Assembly: GCA_004352715.1 (NCBI GenBank)
Contig: SCFE01000012.1
Span: 2,099,298 to 2,163,297 of the forward strand
Length of the DNA stretch: 64,000 nucleotides
Reading direction: 5' to 3'
Source: Hofstenia miamia
Lineage: Eukaryota; Xenacoelomorpha; Acoela
How positions within the stretch are numbered: the first letter of the stretch is position 1; each line of letters begins with the position of its first letter. This document shows, piece by piece, positions 45,220 through 56,894 of the stretch. Below the pieces are notes generated by a model, which was not told where the DNA came from, made no database searches, and saw only the letters and a list, made by a program, of their open reading frames with translations. The position numbers and the translations under genes were made by a program.

Positions 45220-46010
45220 ACAATCGATCGAGGAGTACCTTAAGGCACAGTACTAAGGACAATTTTATTTGCAATATATGTAAATGAAAATCTTCTAGCT
45301 ATTTCAGATCCAATCAATTAAAAATCAATATTGAAAAACCGCAATTCTGTAAAAGAAATAAACAAGATCGAATTCTCTGTTAACAGCGTTCTGATAAAAA
45401 AAGTGATCATGTTCCATATTTATGTGTTGATAGTGCAAAAATTTAAATTTTGATAATTTTCTCCTAAAAGATTCAAAAATGGCTTCTTAGATACTTATAC
45501 CACCTCAGAAATGTCGCACCAGATTATTAAGTTCACCTATTGCATGCATTTTGCTTATCGCAATTACATTATTCATTTTTATTTCTTAATCTTTATATAA
45601 GAAGCCGCTATTTATAATAAGAAACATTTTATTGTCATTAAAAACATTAAATTTTGCACTTATCATATTGCTAAATACAGACGAAAGTATAATATATTGT
45701 CCCTGCTATATTAAATACAATTTTAGGCAGCAGCAATTATATTTAAATATAAATATGTCCAAGAATCAATGTCTTTTCTTGCTAATTGCTTATAAGTAAA
45801 TCAACGATAACATAAATTTATTTGCAAGAGTATTTCCTGTCCTTGTTTTCATCGAGCAGCCTCTAATATTTGGAACAATTTAGACAATGAGATTACAGTA
45901 GAAAAAAAATTACAAACAATTTAGAAAAAATGAAAAAGTGCGCTTACGCCGACAAAACACAATTGGAGACATAAGCATGCTAAAAATTTTTACCGATTTC
46001 TTATACTGAA
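45220..46010 (+). pseudogene. CR1/Jockey-type RT relic
   Basis: Plus strand reads IDRGVP, a stop, then GTVLRTILFAIYVNENLLAI (the GVPQGTVLGPILF block) at about 45225-45300. A deletion of the YADD segment follows, then thumb remnants. A C-terminal phrase ASNIWNNLDNEITVEKKL comes at about 45855-45925, typical of the RT tail. Many stops. Confidence 0.6.
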
Positions 46011-46342
46011 GTCGCCACATGAATAGACACACATTATATATATATATGCATGTATATTTAGTTTGTAGTTCTAAAATTGTACCTTTTTAGCAAATATATT
46101 GCTTTGACGCCTATGGCTGGATTACTGGCCAAATATTTGACCCTATATTATATTAATACTGGATTAATTGATTTTCGTAAGAATTTTTCAATGATTTCTG
46201 TTTTAAGAGTTCAAGTATAACTTCCTGTTTTCACTTTATGATAAACATCGAACCATTCACTTTCGAAATTCATGAACTAAAATTAGAGTTCTATGTAGCA
46301 TATATTTTATATGGTCTAATGGTGTTTTTAAGATTTGTAGAT

Positions 46343-46570
46343 ATGCAGTGGAATGGTGTGACTCTTCCAACTTCTCTTAAGGAGGAACATGTAAAATCCA
46401 GAATTGAAATATTTCAAAAGATTAAGGAAATATGGACTAATGAAGATTTATGGTTGGAATTAAATTTGACTCCTATCCATATTAACGAATGGCAAATTTT
46501 AAATGAAAGTGAACTAAATAAATTCTGGACGCCACTTCACTACGCTGCTCAAAATGGTGTTTCAGCTAAG
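46343..46570 (+). CDS. Ankyrin-gene paralogue, first coding exon only
   Basis: This exon mirrors exon 1 of the 6357 gene: exactly 228 bp (76 codons), gap-free alignment, and the same ends (acceptor TTTGTAG|at then ATG; donor AAG|GTTCGT). Shared residues include M.W.G at the start, KEI and LW in the middle, then ILNESELNKFWTPLHYAAQN. An in-frame extension upstream to 46238 exists, but it crosses the acceptor and has no counterpart in the first gene, so the start is set at 46343. I find no ankyrin exon 2 or GMYGG exon in the 3 kb downstream; 161 Ns at 47687 could hide one. Either a gene fragment or the start of a gene with a long intron. Confidence 0.65.
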
Positions 46571-47258
46571 GTTCGTATATTTCATCATTTAACTCTTAGA
46601 AACTATCAACTAAAATATATTTTTGAAAACTTATAAATAGATCAAGTTTGTAAATTTATAGTTTCCTGTTCTGGGTATGCAAGGAAATCGACATTTAGCA
46701 GGTTTTTAGTGATAGTAACGAATTGAAAGTTCTCTTTATTTTGAAAATAATGGAGCTGATATTGATTAAAATAATTGATTTTATCTACTGTACAATTGAC
46801 ATAACATGGTAGTAAACCTGATTTGAAATACAGTTGCTGATTAGCATAAAAGTTTCCTCAACAGTTTTTAGAATCTGGATTTTATTGTTGAAGCTAAAGT
46901 GTTAGCTAGCAAACTGTTCGAATGTTATCCTCGACGTAAGCAATTATTTATTGTTGCTACTATTGTTTTAGGCTAATTAGAATGTTCCGTTTAGTTTAAA
47001 CCTCCCGCTATAAAGTGAAAATAACAAATTCAATTTGGTGCTTTAAAATAATAATTTTCCTTTGTAGTATTCGCTCAATTATTGCAATTCCAAATTCTTT
47101 TAATGGGGGACCCTCTAATCAGGCTACTATTTATTTTTCGCAAAAATTTTCTTGTGACATTGGCCTTCACTGTGACCTTGGATATAATTATTTTGCTTAG
47201 ATCGTAGTTCAGGATCTAGGTAATACATCTGGGAACATGCATTAAAAAATCAGCCTAA

Positions 47259-47295
47259 TCAAGGACTACTATAACTATGTTATAGTAGTCCTTGA
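47259..47295. repeat. Perfect 17-bp stem hairpin with 3-nt loop
   Basis: tcaaggactactataac - tat - gttatagtagtccttga: every one of 17 base pairs matches. No U-run follows and no gene ends nearby. Confidence 0.95.
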
Positions 47296-47675
47296 CCTAA
47301 TTTATTTCATATCCTTAGAGCAGTCATTTTTGAAACTTTCAGAATTCGAAAATCACATTTTTATAAAAGGATATTAACTACTACAAAAACTTCCGGGTTG
47401 ATTCTTCAGGTATCAAAAGTTGTCTCTACGTTAAGCAATTCAATTAAGTCGTTTTATTGTATCTATTTGAGATATAATTAACTAAAATACAAAAGATACA
47501 TTTGTTACTAGGATCCCATTGCTAGAAAAAATTAGCTGATTTGATTTACAAAATTCACTTTTTAGGATATATGATATTTTTGGGTTAAAACCGACTAGTA
47601 TAAGAAGATACTTTGCCAATAAATTTATGGTCAAAACTGAATTTCGATATATTTTTGAAATGTGAACTTTAATTA

Positions 47676-47860
47676 GGGGGGGGGGGNNNNNNNNNNNNNN
47701 NNNNNNNNNNNNNNNNNNNNNNNNNNNNNNNNNNNNNNNNNNNNNNNNNNNNNNNNNNNNNNNNNNNNNNNNNNNNNNNNNNNNNNNNNNNNNNNNNNNN
47801 NNNNNNNNNNNNNNNNNNNNNNNNNNNNNNNNNNNNNNNNNNNNNNNGGGGGGGGGGGGG
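47676..47860. other. Scaffold gap flanked by poly-G
   Basis: 11 G before (47676-47686), 161 N (47687-47847), 13 G after (47848-47860). A long G tract probably stopped sequencing here. Confidence 0.95.
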
Positions 47861-49639
47861 TGTCACACCTTAAGAGCGCTTTTTTAGTATCAAATGAAGA
47901 TTGTCAACGAGTGATATTTAAACTAGGGGTTTTTAAATTCTTGATACCGTGCAGCCCTTAATAAACCCGAACATTATTCGCAGAGCCATGGTAATTCAAA
48001 GATAACGAAAGTGACTTTTGGCAATCGTCCTGACAGATAAACAATGTTGATATGTATCTATTGTCCAATTACCATTTGATCAATCTATCATAAAGTATGG
48101 TTGCTTTTTGATGAATTATTTAATAAATATAAAAGTGACTTGCGCAGACTCTAGGCTTCTCTCAATAACCACTTTGGGAACAAAATCGTCTCAATAATTC
48201 CACCCAATGCTTTATTTTTTTGTAATCTAATGAGTCGCTCAAATTGTATTATAGATTTCTTTACTAATGCATGATCAAAATAATCCATTTAAAGTCAACA
48301 ATCTCGGCTTTAAGATTGTATGCTGATCATTGCAACGTCCTAATTGTATGTAATATTTGAAATCAAATTTTAATTTAAGCAATATTACGCAGTTATTGGT
48401 ATTTTATAGTTTTATGTTCATTGTTTTCTGAATATTTACGATCCGTTTCGATCAGTCTGATATAGTTTGTACTCCTTTTTTCCATATCAAATAGATTAAT
48501 TCCTATTTATTTTCCTATTTTCTGTTTAGTAAATAGTGCGCGGAAACATTTGATTTGTTTTTGAAGTTTTTTATTAATTTATGGATATTTTAGATGCAAT
48601 TTGAAATCGGTTTTTCCAAGTTTCAGATTCTCTACTAAGAATTTTTCAAAATCTGTGATGTTTTTTCCAAATATTTTTTCACCGCTTACAACTCACGTAC
48701 TAATGAAGATATTTCTTCAGAAAACAAAATATTTCAGGGTAGCTGTTGCTACCATGAGCATTAGACTGCCTCATTATAATCTAGTTGTCCTTGATCTGAA
48801 CACTAGGAACGGATGGAATTTGAATGTTTTCTCAAAAATCGGATTTATCATTAAAAAATCATCTTATTTGCATGTACTTCAGGCAAAAGAATAAGTTTTA
48901 GCACAAATCTTCATCTTTTTATTAGCAAACCCAACCCCATAGAGGTGTCAACGTAAAGGCTTTCAATATTTCTTAACGAGCTTGCATATAATGTTCAAAA
49001 AAGGGACACTTCGATTGCTTACTTAATAGCAATGCTAGTAGGAATAGTTAAATATTACCAAAATAATTGGTGATTTTTTCAGATTTGAGTAGAATCATTG
49101 CGACTAGCCCTGTTTTGAAAAACTTGTTTAATCCGCTTTTAATTTATTTTTCCGTCCTCATGTCAGACCCCAATATATTCAATTGCAACATTCTAAAAAA
49201 TAAATGTCGTTTGTTTATAAAAGGATTGTACCTGTACTAGACAAACAGGCCAATATGCACTTTTTGTACACTTTATTGTTAGCATGGCTCAATGAATAAA
49301 AATAACATCCTCAACCATCCAAGTGTGGGGTAGCAAAATAAAGAAGTAATAGAATCCGAATCCTGGCGTTTTATAGACTGAAATGTCGCACCAGCGACTG
49401 GCATACTTAGTTTTCTTGCGTTTTGAAAATTCTGCGCTGTTTCTAAAATACGTATCTTTATCTTTGCACCAGGTCATTATTAAGAAATGCAAGTATATAA
49501 AGAATTTTATTAGCAGAAAAATAATATTGTGGCGGATTACTGTTAATTGTATTTGGGAAGGATTTGTTACCCATTCTTTTCGATACAATACTTTATTCTC
49601 ATTTGAATTGATTGCACTGTGTTTTTAAGCATTTCTGAC

Positions 49640-50560
49640 TGAATATTATTCATGGCTATTTGGATTCTTTCTTTTAATTCAGTCAAATTGGGCGGAGCTG
49701 GTGAGTATTTGCCTTTAAATGTCCCGCAACCAGAAATCACAAGGAGTGAGATCAGGACTTCTGGGGCAGGACGGAAACATTCAATTTGAAAATATTTAAA
49801 GATATTCGATGGCCAAAACTGGATCTTAGAGTCTCTTAGGTTATTTTTCGCTCCGTGCGGTGTTGCTCCATCCTGTTGTATTCACGTTTTTATTAATACA
49901 TGTCTTTGAGTAAATGGGGCATTGCATAATCAATTAGAATCTGGCTATATCTCTCAGTATTTATCGTCTGACTTTGTCCCTCTTCATCTTTGAAGAAGTA
50001 AGCAGAAAGCATAAAATTCTGTGCGAAGCCACCCCAAACTCTATTTTTTTGTAAATGTAGTGGCTGTTTTTGTGTTTCATTTGGATTATTCACAGACCAT
50101 ATTCTTGTCCAAGAATTAACCGCGCGAGACAGATGGAAGTGTGCTTTATCTGTCCAAAGAATGTTTCGCAATATTTAATTATCTTCTAAAAAAATTTTAA
50201 ATTCAATCGTGCTTCGTAGTCATTTGTAGAGAGGTCATGAAACAACTGGATTTTGTATGATTGTAATTTCAAGTGCTTTTTATGATTTTACGAACAGTAA
50301 ATGGTGGCATTTCCACATTCTTGGTCACTTCTGTGATACTAGTTCTTTGTGAAGATGAACCCTCAGTATCCAACACTTCTTCAATCTATTCTTCACTAAG
50401 ACGAGTCCTGCCACAACGAGGAGCATCAGCAACATTGCCTGTCTCTGAATTTTCGATTAGTCTAATCACAGTTGAAATGCTTGAGGAATCAGCATATCTT
50501 TTTAGGCCTTTCTTTGTTGAAAATTTTGAACAATGTCAGTAGTGCTGCTTCCATTTTCAT
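49640..50560 (-). pseudogene. Mariner/Tc1-superfamily transposase relic A
   Basis: From 50560 down: a helix-turn-helix region with SISTVIRLIENSETGNVADA then PRCGRTRLSEE, EVTKNVEMPPFTVRKIIK, and the first catalytic block ILWTDKAHFHLSRAVNSWTR with IWSVNNPNE (49893-50171). A WGGF...YFF block follows, then in shifted frame QDGATPHGAKNN (second Asp) and RSPDLTPCDFWL (third block) near 49700-49870. A TELKERIQIAMNNIQSEML end is at about 49640. Order and motifs are those of a DDE/D transposase of the mariner type. At least three frame breaks; inactive. Termini were not found. Confidence 0.8.
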
Positions 50561-53384
50561 AGTAGATTTCCGAAATCAAAATTTTCTATTCCAATCTAAG
50601 CCATCTAAAATTGATAGATGCAATAATTATTGGTAATCCGCATCTTTATACATTTAAAAATTGTAAATTTAGTATACTCTTCTATCATTTGTTTACTAAT
50701 GTAGAATCACTGGGGTGTGATTCTAGCGAACTCAAAGAGAATACAGTTCAAACTATCTCTATTTACTAAATGCTTTCGGCTTTATATATACAATATTTAC
50801 AATATGTACAAATATTATAACTACCAGTCACTAACAAGAAAAGCGCGAGGTCTGGCCGATAAATAGTAACAACTACCAGCGATGCTACACTAAGGTGCTC
50901 GTACAAAAAATCATAATATTTATTTTTGCAATTTTTATTTTTGTAGTTTTCAAAAACGGCAAACATAAAGGAAACTGAAGAACAAAACATTGAAAAGAAA
51001 ACGTGTAACGTATCTTGCAAGTGGACTTTAGACCATGTTGACTCATGATTGGCATGCTATTTTTATTTGAATTTTGGACAGAGTGTTCTTGAACAATTCT
51101 TCTGTACACTAACAAAAAGAAAATGTTTAATATTTATTTATTTCAGTTGTTTTATGACTACATGAATATTAATGAAGTAAATATTTAGCTAATATGCTAA
51201 TTTATGCAAATTAGCCATTAGTGTTAATTATTGTTTACAAACTATACTTGTAGTTGCATAAGATGTTGAATTATCTACAATTTGATTCATAATATCCACA
51301 TATATATATATATATATATATATATACTTCAGATATATAGATATTACTGTTTTAATCATGTCTTATTATAACCTTGAAATAAGGCTTTAACATGACAAGC
51401 AAAGTGAAAAAAAATTGTGCACCTCATTTCATATTCAAATAAGATTATCATTGGGACGGAAACTTGTAAAATTTGAATTTTAGATCTTTCTGTAGGGATG
51501 CCATCTTAAGTGCACATTTGTGCATCTCCTTTGATAATTTCCTGTCTACTCACCTGCTACATATAATTTGGTGTTTATATAACTTTATCATTTCAATTCA
51601 TTTGTTTATTTTTTCGTTGAAATATTAACTATTTATTTTAAGTCTAAGACCATATATATCTAGTGAAATATTAGGAATTCCTGCTATTTTATGTAATTTT
51701 TCTTCATATTGTAATGATAACCTTCATTTTTTTATGATTTTGGCTCTTCAATAATTTATAAACGTTTTCAAATTCTCCATAATTGTTCAAATGTGCATCA
51801 TGAATCGAGACCGTGCTTTGATCAGTAATATTAGTTTTACAGGACACAAAAATTTTTAAAACTTATTGTTTTTATATAGAGTTCAATTAAATGCTACTAT
51901 TTACAAATATTATTGGTAATATATTCTTAATGATTTCATATTTTTTCATTTTGATTAGCAGAATGCTATAAAGGGGCCTTATAGGACATACTTTTAAACT
52001 TTTTTTAAAATTAGCTCGTTTATAATAGTGGTATTAATTTTGTTATTCCGAACATCATAGTGAAAACTTTCTTTGTTGGTTTCACTTGAAATCAATACTT
52101 AAATGAACAAATTTTTGTGATCATCTTTTTACTGCGCTTTTGCTTTTTGCTTACAAATACTCCCGTTACAAAGAAAACAAAATCGTCTTACTAGTTCTTA
52201 CTAGTTTTATGTTGTAATCTGTTCAAAGATACTACACATAATAGTTACTCATCAACCTGATTTGGAACTGTTGAAACATTATGTAATTATCGTCTTTTTG
52301 CCAGCATCTCACTATTATCTAATATATTCTGAGTATGATATGTTCAATGCCTGATTTAATATCAGGTTTGTTTTAGTAGGACTTCATGATGTAATTGACC
52401 CTTGTCTTGAAGCGGAGGCCAACATTTTCGACTGCCTCGCATATTATTCAATAGTGCTTCGTATGCTCTCAAAGTTCGAATATGTTTTCTGATATTGCAC
52501 TTCCACTTGCGAAGCTATAGAAAGAATCGCCAATTTTCAAATGCTATTTTATAGAAATGATCAAAGCACGAAACGAAATGCGGAAGGCAACGAATAGTGT
52601 CGAGGGTCGTAGCAATGAACGCCAGGTAATTCATTGCACAAATTGATTTGTTTTCGCATGTAGGCAAAGTGCTTACATAACACTTAGCCTCCTTGTTTTA
52701 CGAATTTTGTATACAGTAAGTGCACTGTTGCTTGGTTTCCTAATTCAATCAACCCTTGGCTGTTTTATAATAAAGTGGGATTTCAAACTGTAAGTTGATA
52801 TAACTATATACTTTTTCAATACTTTTTTACATTAGAATATTTCTTACATTTGCAACTTTTTTACTCCAGTCAAAATTTGTACCTCTGCCATATTTTTACA
52901 AAATGTTTGAATATATGCATTTAAGATGCGTTGATTTCCACCCAATAGTCATTTCTAATAATACAAGTGATGGTGGTTTTATCTTTCTGATTGTTTCTAC
53001 TTTGTCAATATAAAATATATTTCATATTTAATGTTCATATACAATTTCTATGTAATTTGTAGATATATTTGCTTTTACTAAAATGCTAGTTTCAGTGATA
53101 ACCAAGTCTTTGTGAAACCCATTCATTAATTTTTTTAATTATTTCCAACTGATTTTTTACACGATTATTAGTTGCTTCGTTGGCATTTTTCTTAGACCTC
53201 AAATTTTATTACTTTGCTACTCTGATTAACATTTTCTTTTCAATCTTTACTGTTTGTTAAGCAACAACAATGGGATTTCGCATGAAGCGTTTATTGCCAC
53301 AAATTTTTATAAAAATTTACTAGAGCATATAAATATTGAAGCAATCACATTACATTGATAAAAATTTTATGCATTAACTACGAA
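50561..53384. other. 2.8 kb without recognised genes
   Basis: AT-rich; (TA)n at about 51298-51326. Minus-strand frames at 50766-51115 have no domain signature. Near 52410-52610 a GC-richer patch with loosely inverted phrases (gcctcgcatattattcaa / gaatagtgtcgagg) may be a small degraded element. Confidence 0.45.
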
Positions 53385-54110
53385 GTTTGGGCTCTGTGAG
53401 TTATTGAAGATGGCATCCCATGTATTTAAAGCTGTACGTCTGTACAACTGTTAAATCTGCTGTGCGTAAGCAGTATTCGATTCAATTTTTAATCTGAGAC
53501 ACTGATTTTGCGACCCATCCATTTTTATACACTTGTTGAGACAGTTGACCAAACAGATCTTCTATTGGTCTAGTTTGATTCACATCTCATTGTACAAAAG
53601 GTATGTAATGTTCTCATTGTTCAGGAATGCCTTTGTAAGATTTGCATAGTGTGCACTGGCTTTGTGAAGCCAAAAGATGTAGTTCCCATCGGCATGATTT
53701 GAATTAATGAAAGGTAGGAGACGATGTTGTGAGCATTGACGAATGTACACTTTTTTCGTGACAGCAATGCCGCTAGGTACAATGTATGATCTCGAGATAC
53801 CGACTGGGGGGATCGACTGTCACATCACTTTCGGCTCGAATTTATTTGGTCTTTACATGATGTGATTCGATGGATTGGTTGGTATTGTTGGCGTAGTAGA
53901 AAGTATTTCCAGGCATTGCACTGCCTGAAAGAGAAAAATATTTCTCATCATCGAGGATGAAATCCTTGCCTTGAGAATGCTATAAAATGTTCGCACGTTT
54001 TCTTTACATTCGCTATTTGCACAGGAGAGTGTCGCGGGTCTTTTATTTTCTTTTCAACTTTAAATGCCATTCTGAGACATATCTTTGTACATATCAAGAA
54101 ACACTCAAAG
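53385..54110 (-). pseudogene. Mariner/Tc1-superfamily transposase relic B
   Basis: Minus strand from about 54050: RHSPVQIANVKKTCEHF, then DFILDDEKYFSLSGSAMPGN (first catalytic Asp region), a frame break, GISRSYIVPSGIAVTKKVYI, then DGNYIFWLHKASAHYANL (second block; the usual Asp before the x-A-x-x-H is replaced: WLHKASAH). NITYV, RPIEDLFGQLSQQVYKNGW (third block) and a tail with LTVVQTY follow near 53400-53560. This wording differs from relic A and from the Tc1 copy at 62 kb, so it is a separate lineage. Inactive. Confidence 0.75.
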
Positions 54111-54682
54111 TTCTTTTTTGCTACCATAGCCTCAAAATTTTATAAATACATTAGATATGGAGAGAATTTCAAAAATTCGAAATTTTCAAAAGAAAATGGT
54201 TAATATTTCCATCAACTTCAGCCACAGCAATGCGCTTTAATATAGATTTTCAGCATTGCATTAAAGCATGTTCCCCAAATGGGCTAACCATGCTCCGAGA
54301 TTTCCAAATTGGCTAATATAAGATTGGAAAAAATCTTTGTAAATGTCGAAAAACGATTTGTACTTTTAATAGACGGAATGCAGTTTAAGGTTAATTCACT
54401 GATCACACAATAATTAATGGTTTGAATCATACCCAACGATAAACACAGCCTTGTCATATGGAGACCAATAAATAAAAAATGAGGCGGGAATGAATTTTCT
54501 CATTATGCAATGAAAACGAACAAAATGGTTTAATATTTGTAAATATAGAGTTTTGAATGTAAAATATGCATTAATACAAATCTTAAAGAAGTAGAAATAT
54601 AAAATTGCGATTAATGATAATGTACAATGATTGTAAAAATAAACCGCAAATAAAATGAAGCAAAAAACACATCAATTGAACT
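54111..54682. other. Spacer between transposon relics
   Basis: No gene recognised; may contain the 3' UTR of the P-like copy. Confidence 0.4.
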
Positions 54683-56225
54683 TTAAATTTTGCGAGAAGT
54701 GGCCTTCTTAAATCCAGAAACTTTGGATTTTGAAGCCATCGTTTCACTACGTTTCTTTCTTTGAATATTGTTAAAAAATATATTTGTTGTACAACGAAGA
54801 ATTAGTTTAGAAATTTTACTGACATGAGTAGAGCAACAATGTGATGCAATAACACTTTCCACAGTTGATGAAAATGTCAAATACACAGATTTAATCAAAT
54901 CACAGCAATCTTGCCCAAGAATAGCTTCTTGGTTAGTTATAAAAAGTCTGAATATATATTCAATTGCATTCAATAATTTCTTTGAAGGAACTACTAACCC
55001 TCCGCGATTTAATCTGAAGGAATTCCCTCAATATCAGATTCTTTTAGAATGACACACGTGCAGTTTGTGCTGGAAATCTTAGATAACTGCTTTGATATGT
55101 ATCCTGCAATATAAGTAACTACTTCCAATTCATAGTCATTTAAATCCAATAGTTGGCGTTCTGAAATGAACATATTGAGAAATTCAGATGGCGTTGGATG
55201 ATGTAATATTTCTTGCAGGTCCTCACTGTTGTGATTTGTTAAAAATGATTTCATTTTGATTATTTTTTCGGAACACTGTACCTCATATAGGCCAACTAAA
55301 AATCTTCCACCACTAAGATGTCGATAAAGGCCAAATCTTTTTTCTAAGTTATCCTGCTGTAATCTCGAAGTAAGAAAGAAGTCAAGCTCACTTAACAATC
55401 GTTTTGAAAGATCAACAATAGATGATGTTGTCAAAATTATGGCATTAAAAGTTTGATTCGTTAAACCAGGAAGTCGACTATCTTTCCAAGCTGTCATCCA
55501 ATTCGTAAATGCTTCCAAGAATTTAAGTTTTTCATCATCAATTCCATGAATTCCACGACAAATGTGAAGTGGATGGAGAACAGATTTTGCATTTAATATA
55601 TTCCACCATATGAATATTATGCGAATAAATTTAGCGGTACTTAAGCTTTCATTATCATAGTTCATATGTTCCAATGCAATGCTATTTGAAACATCAAACA
55701 AATTTAAGAGAACTGTTGTATTCTTCACGAAACATACGATTCAATGACATATACATTGCCTTTGCATTATGATCCATATTTACTTCGAATACATCTATTT
55801 TAACACTAAAACTTGGTAAAGTAAATGTTTTAAATCGGAAAAAGTTATTTCTGATCGACTTTAACAAATGCACTACATCAAACGTGAGATTTATTTCATT
55901 TTCATCCGGAACATATATTTTATAATCACTTGTTGGTTTCCCATATTCATTCACAAGAGCACGATACACTGATATGTTCACTCGACTATTGTCGCATGTA
56001 AGGCAGCAAACCTGAAATCCACAGCTATGAAGAACTTTTATTACCGACTTCTTTTACAATTCTAGTTGGCGTCACCCTAACCACAGGTAGAGATTTTACA
56101 ACAAAATATTCCCCACTTTTTAGGATGGTCGCCATAAAACAATAAATACTTTCAAAGAAGTTGAAGTCAGAGTCTACACCAGTTAACTTACTTCCAGTAT
56201 ATCTAATATCTTTTTGTATAAACAT
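54683..56225 (-). pseudogene. P-like (THAP9-type) transposase, copy 1, 5' truncated
   Basis: Antisense. From 56225 it starts abruptly at MFIQKDIRYTGSKLTGVD, so the N-terminal THAP/DNA-binding part and the preceding SFDE catalytic block seen in copy 2 are missing. CCLTCDNSRVNISVYRALVN (second acidic block) follows, then the helical insertion domain (55009-55981) and the C-terminal domain with ECIFR-type helices (54683-54973: NAIEYIFRLFITNQEAIL and a basic end SKSKVSGFKKATSRKI). It lacks 70 bp present in copy 2 near 55709 and about 5 bp near 56050, breaking the frame. P-like transposases are DDE-type enzymes with a GTP-binding insertion; here it cannot be active. Confidence 0.8.
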
Positions 56226-56235
56226 ACCCTAGTAA

Positions 56236-56420
56236 ATAAGTTTGGAAAATTTGGCAAAAAATTGCCAAATATTTGGAAAGGATTTGGAAATCGATTCCAA
56301 ATATTTGGCAAATATTTGCCAAACATTTGGAAATTTTATGCAAACTTTCCAAATATTTGCCAAATATTTGGCAAATGTTCCAAATAATTTGCAAACATTC
56401 CAAGAATTTGTCAAATTTTG
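56236..56420. repeat. Palindromic CCAAATATTTGG array
   Basis: About 185 bp built almost entirely of TTTGG/CCAAA and TTTGC/GCAAA words. It includes two perfect 20-bp palindromes: TTTGGCAAATATTTGCCAAA at 56304-56323 and TTTGCCAAATATTTGGCAAA at 56356-56375. The array begins 10 bp after the truncation point of P-like copy 1 and can fold in many registers. Open frames across it on both strands are a by-product of the repeat. Confidence 0.9.
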
Positions 56421-56873
56421 GGCTAAGTGAATTTTTAGAGTATATCAAATACATTAAACAATTACACTCATACATTTATGCAGAGCATTATAATTTCGTC
56501 AGTTAGTTATTTATAACAGCAGTTGATTAAACTGCCTACCCAGTATACATTTAATTGTAAACAGAGATGTAGAGACCCAAGACCAACAAGTAATGGTCTA
56601 AACTACAGCAATCAACTGCCAACCAATTGCATTTATGCATTGGCATGTCAGTCACCATCACAATTTCAAATTAAAGCAACATTGATTATATATGAAATAA
56701 GCTTGTTTATATTCCATAACAATTCGCTCAAAATTTTGGCAATTATGATTTATAATTTAAACATCTATAAGTATGGTAAATTTAAAAATTATTTCTGAAA
56801 TGAACATAAAAAAGTAAATGAACACAGGTGATAACGTTAGTCCATAACTAGTAATAATTGCGTACTTAAAATT
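56421..56873. other. Spacer between the two P-like copies
   Basis: AT-rich, no gene; ends at a 21-N gap (56874-56894). Confidence 0.45.
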
Positions 56874-56894
56874 NNNNNNNNNNNNNNNNNNNNN
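56874..56894. other. Scaffold gap (21 N)
   Basis: Lies exactly where P-like copy 2 loses its C-terminal part. Confidence 0.98.

Larger units (their letters stand above)
46571..49635. other. Downstream of ankyrin exon: no further exon seen
   Basis: AT-rich with a perfect hairpin (47259-47295) and a gap in a G run (47676-47860). The open frame at 48601-48894 has no recognisable domain and is unlike exon 2 or 3 of the ankyrin gene. Confidence 0.45.

Noticed and set aside
46238-46342. N-terminal extension of the ankyrin paralogue frame
   Set aside because: Crosses an acceptor-like tttgtag and has no counterpart in the first gene; likely intronic or 5' flank read-through.
49289-49628. Overlapping frames of 81-99 codons on both strands
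   Set aside because: No domain; located in the presumed untranslated end of mariner relic A.
52390-52640. GC-richer patch with loosely inverted phrases, possible MITE
   Set aside because: Pairing is too weak and no target duplication could be found.
56203-56506. Four overlapping open frames on both strands
   Set aside because: By-product of the palindromic CCAAATATTTGG array; composition is repetitive (FAKYL, NIWQ) on both strands.
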